Assembly: GCA_030430345.1 (NCBI GenBank)
Contig: JAUIFT010000120.1
Coordinates: 1-7,245 of the forward strand
Direction of reading: 5' to 3'
From: Calditrichia bacterium
GTDB lineage: Bacteria > Calditrichota > Calditrichia > RBG-13-44-9 > J042
Length of the DNA: 7,245 bases
Under the pieces are notes generated by a model that did not search any database, was not told the origin of the DNA, and worked only from the letters and a program-made list of their open reading frames with translations. A program made the translations under genes and the position numbers. Below, one piece after another: positions 1 to 5,715 of this stretch; the first letter of the stretch is position 1; each line of letters opens with the position of its first letter.

Positions 1-176
1 CCATATGGTCTGGCAATTTCGCACCACTGGGGGTCAAACTCATCAAAATCATATCTTAAATTTTTCGGAATCGTCAGTTCAGATTTGGCGCGGATATCAT
101 AGCCTAAAATTGCGGATCCAATTTTGTAAAAATCATCGTTAGCAGGTGGAACGTGAAAAACAGCGAAATTCGGCAT
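1..176 (-). CDS. Probable DUF1045/2H-phosphoesterase-like protein, N-terminal part (cut by window edge)
   Basis: The reading frame opens at an ATG at 176 and runs off the left edge after 58 codons. An AGGA sits 5 bases before the ATG, which supports this start. The protein begins MPNFAVFHVPP, then FYKIGSAILGYDIRAK (about residues 16-31), and the last readable residues are EIARPYG. This resembles the N-terminus of DUF1045 ('putative phosphonate metabolism') proteins, which start with a hydrophobic strand followed by PP, have a WLG-D-like segment, and then RYGFHATLK, where the H-x-T motif of 2H phosphoesterases lies. Here the frame stops exactly where an FHxT motif would be expected, so the catalytic motifs cannot be checked. 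There is no signal peptide, so it should be cytoplasmic. Family assignment is inferred from this short segment and could be wrong; that it is a real coding start is more secure. Confidence 0.55.
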   Translation of the reverse strand, partial: MPNFAVFHVPPANDDFYKIGSAILGYDIRAKSELTIPKNLRYDFDEFDPQWCEIARPY

Positions 177-207
177 AATCTTCCTGAAGTATTGAATAGA
201 TGCGTTT

Positions 208-278
208 TCTGGCAACGCTATTAAGTTGACAACAATTAATAGCTTAGAAAATACTGAAAAAGAAGAAAAGTTGCCAGA
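208..278 (-). repeat. Nested inverted repeats in the leader of the leftmost gene
   Basis: Two perfect inverted repeats are nested. The outer arms are TCTGGCAAC (208-216) and GTTGCCAGA (270-278). The inner arms are GCTATTAA (217-224) and TTAATAGC (236-243). Read on the minus strand, the RNA would be a 9-bp stem, a 26-nt pyrimidine-rich bulge on the 5' side, an 8-bp stem stacked directly on the first at its 3' side, and an 11-nt loop. The loop DNA contains GTTGACAAC (225-233), itself a dyad. The structure ends 31 bases before the ATG at 176, so it sits where a 5' leader element or an operator cluster would be. No U-run follows it on the minus strand, so it does not look like a terminator. Function is unknown. 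Confidence 0.5.
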
Positions 279-330
279 GGGAGATCGTTTTTTTGAATAT
301 TTTTCAGGAAGAAAATATAAAGGATAAACA

Positions 331-362
331 AAGGCAGCAATCATCTTCATGATTGCTGCCTT
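331..362 (-). terminator. Intrinsic terminator of the DUF2911-TPR gene
   Basis: A perfect 14-bp inverted repeat, AAGGCAGCAATCAT (331-344) and ATGATTGCTGCCTT (349-362), surrounds a 4-base loop. It lies 9 bases past the stop codon at 372-374. On the minus strand it is followed by TTTGTTTATCC, an interrupted T-tract. On the plus strand it is followed by GAAGATTTTTT, so weak bidirectional action is possible, although no plus-strand gene needs it. Confidence 0.85.
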
Positions 363-371
363 GAAGATTTT

Positions 372-1520
372 TTAGCTGGACTGCAAACGCGAGAGAATTC
401 CCTGAATTCTGCTTTTCTGAGCGTCAGGTGCTTTCTGTAAGGCTGTTTTGTAGTTTTTAATAGCATCGCTAGTATTTCCGGCGCGGTCATATCCTTCACC
501 AAGGCTATCCCAAACATTCCAGGAATCCGGGTGACGTTTCACATTGAGTTTGAAAATACGCACTGCTTCTTCAACATTATTCTGACCAAGCAATTGATAG
601 CCATAATTGTTTAATTCATTCTCACTACCAACATCTACCGCTTTTTTCATTGCCTTTTCAGCGCCTTTTTTGTTCCCCATACCATCCAGAAGGCGGGATT
701 TGGCCTGCAGTGTTGCAAAATTATCACCCATATCGACAGCTTCGTTGATCGTTGCTAATGCGGCATCATTCTGACCATCCGCAAACTGCAAACGGGCTTT
801 AATAGCGAGGTTGTTCTGGTTCTTGTTGCGGGTAATCGATTGTTCAATCAGAGACAATCCTTCTTTTATGTGTGTATTGTTATTGAGGCAATATGTCGCT
901 GCCTGACGCCAGCCAAGCTCATTGAAGCCTGCCAGGCTCATTAGTTGTCCGCGCATATGCGACAATACGATACCATGGCCATCCATCTCGATAGCGAATG
1001 GCACCTTTACTTTTTCCCAGTGCATATAAGCGACGACAGATGTTCTGGTCACATCTTCAAAGTCATATCCCAGCCACTCCCGATGATCAGCGGAAACCGG
1101 GGTAACATCGACGCGAAGTGCATCTTCAGATTCCCGATAGTTAAAACTTCCCCAGGCGGTATGGTCCTTGTTGAAAATGATCGTCCAGCGGGATTCGCCC
1201 GGAATCATGTGCACGCCATAAGTGCCTGCCGGCAAAGCCTTTCCTTCGATACCCACATCATAGTCGAAAGTGATCGTTGTATTTTCATTTGCACCGGCTC
1301 TCCAGATGCTACCGTAGGGAACAACCCCATTCCAGATTTGGCGATTGCGTACCGATGGAGCGTGGTAATTAATGACTACATCATTAAATCCAATACGAAT
1401 GGCCGTTTCGCGCTGCGGGCTCACCCGCGGAAATGACACCGGTGTTTGTGCCAGCAGTTCCAACGACAAGCTACCGACCATAACGAGTACTGTTAACAAT
1501 AGTACAGAATAACGCTTCAT
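372..1520 (-). CDS. Secreted DUF2911 domain protein with C-terminal TPR repeats
   Basis: A 382-residue protein of unknown biochemical role. Residues 1 to about 25 (MKRYSVLLLTVLVMVG..., ending near LLAQ) form a Sec signal peptide, placing it in the periplasm or outside the cell. Residues about 30-180 are a DUF2911 domain, recognised by INYHAPSVRNRQIW, VPYGSIWRAGANENTTITF and LPAGTYGVHMIPG. Residues about 215-382 carry helical tetratricopeptide-like repeats (for example NNYGYQLLGQNNVEEAVRIF and WDSLGEGYDRAGNTSDAIKN), which usually bind partner proteins. The frame is open for 14 codons further upstream. I chose the ATG at 1520 because AAAGGAG lies 6 bases before it and the signal peptide begins there. 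It is flanked by its own terminator and by a 346-base gap, so it is probably monocistronic. DUF2911 plus TPR is a known arrangement in Bacteroidota-type genomes, but no enzymatic function is established and no catalytic motif is visible. Confidence 0.9.
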   Translation of the reverse strand: MKRYSVLLLTVLVMVGSLSLELLAQTPVSFPRVSPQRETAIRIGFNDVVINYHAPSVRNRQIWNGVVPYGSIWRAGANENTTITFDYDVGIEGKALPAGTYGVHMIPGESRWTIIFNKDHTAWGSFNYRESEDALRVDVTPVSADHREWLGYDFEDVTRTSVVAYMHWEKVKVPFAIEMDGHGIVLSHMRGQLMSLAGFNELGWRQAATYCLNNNTHIKEGLSLIEQSITRNKNQNNLAIKARLQFADGQNDAALATINEAVDMGDNFATLQAKSRLLDGMGNKKGAEKAMKKAVDVGSENELNNYGYQLLGQNNVEEAVRIFKLNVKRHPDSWNVWDSLGEGYDRAGNTSDAIKNYKTALQKAPDAQKSRIQGILSRLQSS

Positions 1521-1526
1521 ATGCTT

Positions 1527-1532
1527 CTCCTT
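1527..1532 (-). promoter_or_regulatory. Ribosome binding site fixing the start at 1520
   Basis: The plus strand reads CTCCTT, so the mRNA reads AAGGAG, 6 bases before the ATG at 1518-1520. The in-frame ATG 42 bases further upstream (1562) has no comparable site and would add 14 polar residues ahead of the signal peptide. This site therefore decides the start. A strong Shine-Dalgarno also hints that the organism is not a classical Bacteroidota member. Confidence 0.8.
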
Positions 1533-1603
1533 TATTTGGTGATCAAGAAAGGATGCAGCCACTTCCCACGGCTACGCCCAATGAATGTCAGCTTGTAATC
1601 TTC

Positions 1604-1631
1604 AAGATACTTGTATTCTGAATCGATTCAA
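1604..1631 (-). promoter_or_regulatory. Candidate promoter of the DUF2911-TPR gene
   Basis: On the minus strand TTGAAT (1631-1626) and TATCTT (1609-1604) are separated by 16 bases, a sigma70-like arrangement with an imperfect -10. Transcription would start near 1597 and leave a leader of about 75 bases. The match is modest, and the promoter consensus in this lineage may differ. Confidence 0.3.
1619..1630. promoter_or_regulatory. 12-bp perfect palindrome, possible operator
   Basis: TGAATCGATTCA is a perfect palindrome about 100 bases upstream of the ATG at 1520. It covers five of the six bases of the candidate -35 TTGAAT. That is where a dimeric repressor would block transcription. I do not recognise a specific regulator, and a single 12-bp palindrome can occur by chance. 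Confidence 0.3.
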
Positions 1632-1648
1632 TCCCCCAAAAGGGTGTT

Positions 1649-1846
1649 TGGTATATTTGAAAAGAATAGCGGTTACGACTCACCATAATTGCTATTAACA
1701 ATGATACTACGAGCGCTAGTAGCAACGAGGTCTAACAATGCAAGTTGCGTAGCTGGGATGAATTGCAAAAACAGGGATAAAAAGTGGGATTCAGGAGAAG
1801 CTCAGAGCGTCTAAACAAAAAAGGCGCTCAAGTGAGCGCCTTTTTT
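1649..1846 (+). ncRNA. Candidate small plus-strand RNA (extended -10 promoter to terminator)
   Basis: TGGTATATT at 1649-1657 fits an extended -10 element (TGn followed by five of six TATAAT bases). It could start a transcript near 1664 reading away from the DUF2911-TPR gene. About 160 bases later lies the GC-rich hairpin at 1823-1840 followed by six T's, a good plus-strand terminator. The unit would be about 180 nt, with the near-palindrome at 1707-1722 inside it. No recognisable -35 is present. The terminator is explained equally well by the M36 gene arriving from the other side. No known RNA family is recognised, so this is a weak proposal. The interval given includes the promoter. Confidence 0.2.
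1817..1846. terminator. Bidirectional intrinsic terminator after the M36 peptidase gene
   Basis: A GC-rich stem GGCGCTC (1823-1829) and GAGCGCC (1834-1840) with a 4-base loop is flanked by six A's (1817-1822) and six T's (1841-1846). The T-tract is therefore perfect on either strand. It lies about 20 bases past the stop codon of the peptidase gene (1867-1869) and must end that minus-strand transcript. It could equally stop any plus-strand transcription entering from the left. Confidence 0.92.
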
Positions 1847-1866
1847 AGTAGTAACAAAGTTAGAAA

Positions 1867-4809
1867 TCACTTCAAAAGCATTAGCTTATTCGTTTGCACA
1901 AATCTATCATTCCCAGAAACAGCCTCCATCCGATAAAGGTAAATACCGGAAGCCACCTGGGCGCCGGTATTGCTGGTGCCATTCCACTCAACAGCATAAC
2001 GGCCGGCTGCCTTGTTGCCGGAAACCAGCGTGCGCACTTCCTGACCAAGCAGATTGTAAATCTTGATCACAACCTGTGCATTTGTTGACACAGCATAACG
2101 AATGGTCGTGCTCGGGTTAAACGGATTCGGGAAGTTTTGCGATAATTCAAATGCATCGGGCAGAGAATTTTCGAGGTCATTAATACCGGTGACGCTGCCG
2201 AGGGCAAGTATTTCAACATCATCAATACAGGCTTCCACCAGGGACCCGCCACCGAAGTCGCTGGCCACGAAACGAATTTGCATGCTGTCCGTAGCAGGCA
2301 GATAATCTTCTAGGTTGAATTGAATCGATTCCCAACCATCGGTAGACGCATTGGTATTTTCCAGATTCACCCAGGTTTCTCCACCATCATTGGAAATATC
2401 AACAACCCAGAAATCCTGACCCGGATTGTTACCGAGGTCGTTTGAATACCACTTATAATAGCTCAATACCGGATTCTGCATACCGTCGACATTAATAATC
2501 GGAGAGAATAAGGTTGTTTTTCCGCCATCAACATCATAGGTGCCGGCACCGCCGGAATTACGACCATCGGTAACAAAACAATCGGTACCATTAGGGGTGT
2601 TATCATTTTCCGGTTGGCTGCCGCCACTCGTTGCCTGCGGATCCATCCTGTTCCAGATACCGGTAGTGGCATTATCATCCGACGCACCGATTGTCCACCC
2701 GCTTTCCGCTTCCAGGGGATCAAAAAGAATTTGATCGTAGCCGACGAGGAAGGTGTAGGATCCATTGCGCGGAAAACGAACATCCTGATTCGCTGCAACA
2801 TCCCGCATATGGATATAATAGTCGACTTTTGCGCCCCGTGCCTGTGCAGGAATGTCTGCCTGATATTCATTGGCATTTATTTCCTGGGCATCCACACGCA
2901 TTTCTGTTTGAAATCCATCGATGGAATAGACTACAGCGAGAGAGTCAACCCCAGGTCCGAAACCGGTAACTTCGAAGGTAACCGGATAAGCACTGGTTGT
3001 ATCTGGAGTGTTTGCTACAGGAGTGTGGTTAAAAGATGCCAGAATAAACAACGAACTGCCAATACCGTGATTATTAAAAGCTTCCACAATCTGGTCCATA
3101 TGCGGGGTGCCATTATCGAGATCGCCATCATCGTCATCCGCGATCAGCACTTCAATAAACCATTCGCTAAATGCGGTACCGAGATCCGCATCATCCGGAG
3201 TTCCCCAGCGGGCAAAGTGGAACAAGTCCCGGGCAACTTCCCGGGAAGTCAGCTGGCGCAAATCCCAAAAAGCGCCCCCGATAATCAATCCATCGGAATG
3301 AGAAGAACCAGTTACATTATCCGGATACCGCCGGGTGTTGGAAATAAAGCGCAAAGTGGTGCCGGGTCCAAAGAAGCCTCTGCCGATATTGGGGACATCT
3401 TCCACCATAGCTGACAATACATCGGCAATACCTTCGTGAGTTGCGCCGTTAATCATACCAAACTGCGCACCCGCCTGTTGAAACAAACGGTCATTAACAC
3501 CATGGCCATACTCATGATAAACCACTGAGGGCATTTGGCCGATATCCGGGCACCCGCCACCAGCATTGAAGAAATTAATACCAACCCCGTCCCAAAAAGC
3601 ATTACAGGGCCAAATCGGGTTTTCCGGGCCGATATTCACCGAGCAAGGCATACTATAATCCATTGCAGTCATATTCGGATCCAGCGTTTTCAAAAAATTG
3701 TAGACGAATGTACCGTGGAAATAAGAATCTCTTTCAGACGCCAGGGAATTGTTGTCGTCCCAGAGAATATCCAATGTATCGCCGGGATCGACAGTGCCAC
3801 TATAATCAGCATTGGGGCCGTTGGCATTACGGACGTCCAGCCAGGGGCTGGAGAGTCTGGCTGTCACATTGCTGGTTGCGGTAATATCTGTCTCTGCATA
3901 GCCGGCGCTGTCAGTTACTAGCTGAGCCCCATCAACGGATACCCGCAGGTCTGTCATGCCTTCTTCAACGAAAGGGCCGGTGGGAATTTCCAGCTGAACC
4001 ATACCGTTGACCTGCACGCCCGTCGATTCATAGCGAACGCGGTTATGCCGCCAGATAATTTCCCCGGTATGTGCATCTACAAACACATCATAATTCCCCG
4101 GCGTGCTTTTCGTCTGAACATTTACCTCGTATACCAGGTGATATGTCAGATTCTGACCAGTGCGCACCGGCAGTACGTACAGTGTCCCTTCCCCGGCAAC
4201 ATTGTCGGTAGCAGAATTAAATTCCAGTCCCTCCAATGCCATAAACTGGGCATCCTGATAGGAGATTAACGGATTCATATCAAGTTCGATTTCCGGATAA
4301 AAATCGGCACCAAAAGCCATCAAATTTCCGTTCTCGAAAAAGCGTAATTCAATTTCGGAGAATAGTACTGGTACATCGCCCTTCATTTGCTTGAAGGTAA
4401 CATACCATTTATTCCGCACTTTTTGTGCACGCATCATTGCCAACTGAGTGGTTTCCACCCGGAGCGCTTGACTGTTCTCTTGCAAGAACTTTCTGGAGGC
4501 AGCTTCGATGTTATCTTTCGTCAATACACCAAAGCCTTCAACGGGAATTCCTTTTCCAAAGGCACGATGCGGCGTGCCGGTTGCCTCATTCCATTGCACC
4601 GACCAATTACCATGTTTCCGTTGAAATTCCTGCCATTGGAAAGATCTTGTCATTTGGAATTGTTTTGACCGATCAAAAGACATCTCGGTATTTACTTGCG
4701 CGGGTAGTAAAACAGACCCGTCTGCCTCTACTCTATTTTGTCCGGACAGCGCTGCCGGAATCAGCACTAACAGGGACAATAAAAATACGGTGAAACGAAC
4801 TCTCTGCAT
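1867..4809 (-). CDS. Secreted M36 (fungalysin-like) zinc metallopeptidase with C-terminal sorting domain
   Basis: A 980-residue exported endopeptidase. Residues 1-23 are a Sec signal peptide (FLLSLLVLIPAALSG). Residues about 85-255 look like the FTP/PepSY inhibitory propeptide, including YDVFVDAHTGEIIWRHN (240-256). The catalytic domain (about 360-585) has HEYGH at 432-436 (zinc-binding His432 and His436, catalytic Glu433), HEGIAD at 458-463 (Glu459 as third ligand), and SHSDG with His504, matching the substrate-stabilising His of thermolysin-like enzymes. An Asp-rich loop (558-566) and GTPH follow. Residues about 690-870 resemble a MAM/jelly-roll adhesion domain, including VLSYYKWYSND. Residues about 885-980 are a FlgD-like/type IX-style sorting domain (FPNPFNPSTTIRY at 893-905). 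This suggests export across the outer membrane, with loss of the tail. AAAGGA lies 5 bases before the ATG. All zinc residues are intact. The natural substrate is unknown; nutrient proteolysis is the default guess. Confidence 0.92.
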   Translation of the reverse strand: MQRVRFTVFLLSLLVLIPAALSGQNRVEADGSVLLPAQVNTEMSFDRSKQFQMTRSFQWQEFQRKHGNWSVQWNEATGTPHRAFGKGIPVEGFGVLTKDNIEAASRKFLQENSQALRVETTQLAMMRAQKVRNKWYVTFKQMKGDVPVLFSEIELRFFENGNLMAFGADFYPEIELDMNPLISYQDAQFMALEGLEFNSATDNVAGEGTLYVLPVRTGQNLTYHLVYEVNVQTKSTPGNYDVFVDAHTGEIIWRHNRVRYESTGVQVNGMVQLEIPTGPFVEEGMTDLRVSVDGAQLVTDSAGYAETDITATSNVTARLSSPWLDVRNANGPNADYSGTVDPGDTLDILWDDNNSLASERDSYFHGTFVYNFLKTLDPNMTAMDYSMPCSVNIGPENPIWPCNAFWDGVGINFFNAGGGCPDIGQMPSVVYHEYGHGVNDRLFQQAGAQFGMINGATHEGIADVLSAMVEDVPNIGRGFFGPGTTLRFISNTRRYPDNVTGSSHSDGLIIGGAFWDLRQLTSREVARDLFHFARWGTPDDADLGTAFSEWFIEVLIADDDDGDLDNGTPHMDQIVEAFNNHGIGSSLFILASFNHTPVANTPDTTSAYPVTFEVTGFGPGVDSLAVVYSIDGFQTEMRVDAQEINANEYQADIPAQARGAKVDYYIHMRDVAANQDVRFPRNGSYTFLVGYDQILFDPLEAESGWTIGASDDNATTGIWNRMDPQATSGGSQPENDNTPNGTDCFVTDGRNSGGAGTYDVDGGKTTLFSPIINVDGMQNPVLSYYKWYSNDLGNNPGQDFWVVDISNDGGETWVNLENTNASTDGWESIQFNLEDYLPATDSMQIRFVASDFGGGSLVEACIDDVEILALGSVTGINDLENSLPDAFELSQNFPNPFNPSTTIRYAVSTNAQVVIKIYNLLGQEVRTLVSGNKAAGRYAVEWNGTSNTGAQVASGIYLYRMEAVSGNDRFVQTNKLMLLK

Positions 4810-4853
4810 AGCATTCCTTTCCTTTGATTGAGCATAGCTCTTTAGCCAATTAA

Positions 4854-4882
4854 GATGTAAACGCCTCTAAAAAATTTGCCAA
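4854..4882 (-). promoter_or_regulatory. Candidate promoter of the M36 peptidase gene
   Basis: On the minus strand TTGGCA (4882-4877, five of six consensus bases) is followed after 17 bases by TACATC (4859-4854, three of six). Transcription would start near 4847 and leave a leader of about 38 bases. The weak -10 makes this tentative. The 153-base gap after the permease stop and the unrelated function of the peptidase both argue that some promoter lies here. Confidence 0.25.
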
Positions 4883-4962
4883 TATTTAGGATAGATACAT
4901 TAGATGTGCTAAAAGAAGAAGGCATCTATGGAAACAATCCCTGCCCAGGGAATGAGGTCAAA

Positions 4963-5715
4963 TTAATATATACCCAAAAGCTTTAAGGCAATCATTAGTA
5001 TTGCTACAAATAATACCGCTTTTATTGCCTTGTCCCCCCTCCGAACAGATAATTTTGCCGCCCACCAGGCGCCAAAAGAATTTCCCGCAGCGAGACCGAA
5101 TCCCAATAGCCAGTCAATTTTTCCATTTAGCATAAAGACAAGTAAAACCGGCAAGGTGTAAATAAACACAATAAAGACCTTGTGCATGTTCACCTTTACC
5201 AGGGAAACTTTTAGCAAATGAAACAATGCAGCCATCAACAGGAAGCCAACGCCGACTTGTATAAAGCCGCCATAAAAACCAATTCCCAACAATGCGGGAT
5301 AAACCATCCAGCCTCTTTTTTTGCTCTTAAGAGCATCAATATCTCCTTTGCCGACCGGGGAAAATAGCATCGATATAATGACGCCAATCAACACAATCGC
5401 AAGGATACGCTGGAACCAGGCATCGCCAATTTTTACCGCAGCGATCGCCCCGGCAATTCCTCCCGGCAAAGTCCATAACGCCATTTTAAAGCTCAACTTA
5501 AACTCAGACATTTTTTCCTGGCGAAAAGACAGAATAGCAAAGATATTTTGGATTAAAATAGCCACCCGGTTAGTGCCATTGGCAAGTGCGCTATCCAGAC
5601 CCATAAAGATTAGCGCCGGCAAAGTTAAAGCGGAACCGCCCCCGGCCATAACGTTGATCATCCCGGCAGCAGCACCAACAGCAAATAAAATCAAGAATTG
5701 GCCATATTCCATCAT
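4963..5715 (-). CDS. TSUP (TauE/SafE, formerly DUF81) family inner-membrane permease
   Basis: A 250-residue, strongly hydrophobic protein with about eight predicted membrane segments and the duplicated layout of the TSUP family. The first half has the signature MAGGGSALTLPALIFMGLD (23-41) followed by NGTNRVAIL (46-54). The second half carries the diverged counterpart GFYGGFIQVGVGFLLM (146-161). Between them is a charged loop (about 121-135). Length is normal for the family, whose characterised members move small anions such as sulfite, sulfoacetate or other sulfur and carboxylate compounds; the substrate cannot be read from sequence. The ATG at 5715 overlaps the stop of menD as ATGA, with GGAAG upstream. 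A second ATG follows immediately at 5712. The overlap implies co-transcription and probably translational coupling with menD. No convincing terminator follows it. Confidence 0.9.
   Translation of the reverse strand: MMEYGQFLILFAVGAAAGMINVMAGGGSALTLPALIFMGLDSALANGTNRVAILIQNIFAILSFRQEKMSEFKLSFKMALWTLPGGIAGAIAAVKIGDAWFQRILAIVLIGVIISMLFSPVGKGDIDALKSKKRGWMVYPALLGIGFYGGFIQVGVGFLLMAALFHLLKVSLVKVNMHKVFIVFIYTLPVLLVFMLNGKIDWLLGFGLAAGNSFGAWWAAKLSVRRGDKAIKAVLFVAILMIALKLLGIY

Larger units (their letters stand above)
1521..1866. other. 346-base gap between the DUF2911-TPR gene and the M36 peptidase gene
   Basis: No protein-coding gene is supported here. The gap holds, from left to right: the ribosome binding site (1527-1532), a candidate minus-strand promoter (1604-1631) with a 12-bp palindrome over its -35 (1619-1630), a candidate extended -10 promoter on the plus strand (1649-1657), a 16-bp near-palindrome (1707-1722, one mismatched pair, centre AGCGCT), and the bidirectional terminator (1817-1846). 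Two short open frames (a minus-strand 32-codon frame 1588-1686 and a plus-strand 37-codon frame 1701-1814) lack ribosome binding sites. Confidence 0.6.

Noticed and set aside
225..254. TTGTCA/TTGTTG on the minus strand as a -35 box for the leftmost gene
   Set aside because: No acceptable -10 lies 16-18 bases downstream of either, so no promoter is called for this gene.
945..1436. 163-codon plus-strand open frame
   Set aside because: It lies wholly antisense to the DUF2911-TPR gene, whose sense translation matches known domains. The antisense product shows no recognisable domain.
1521..1562. In-frame upstream ATG (1562) extending the DUF2911-TPR protein by 14 residues
   Set aside because: The extension is polar, precedes an otherwise standard signal peptide, and lacks a ribosome binding site. 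The ATG at 1520 has AAGGAG at ideal spacing.
1588..1686. 32-codon minus-strand frame in the gap upstream of the DUF2911-TPR gene
   Set aside because: There is no Shine-Dalgarno before the ATG, and it overlaps the candidate promoter and palindrome of the gene. No family resemblance.
1701..1814. 37-codon plus-strand frame ending just before the bidirectional terminator
   Set aside because: There is no ribosome binding site before either in-frame ATG (1701 or 1758), and the product looks random. An AGGAG at 1793-1797 has no start codon after it. The transcript idea is kept only as a weak non-coding candidate.
2614..3414. 266-codon plus-strand open frame
   Set aside because: It is antisense to the catalytic and C-terminal regions of the M36 peptidase, which is intact throughout. 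Its composition is that of a shadow frame, with no signal peptide or domain.
4938..4951. Small hairpin TCCCT/AGGGA after the permease gene as a terminator
   Set aside because: The stem is only 5 bp and the following minus-strand sequence TTGTTTCC is a poor T-tract. The end of the menD-permease transcript therefore remains undetermined.
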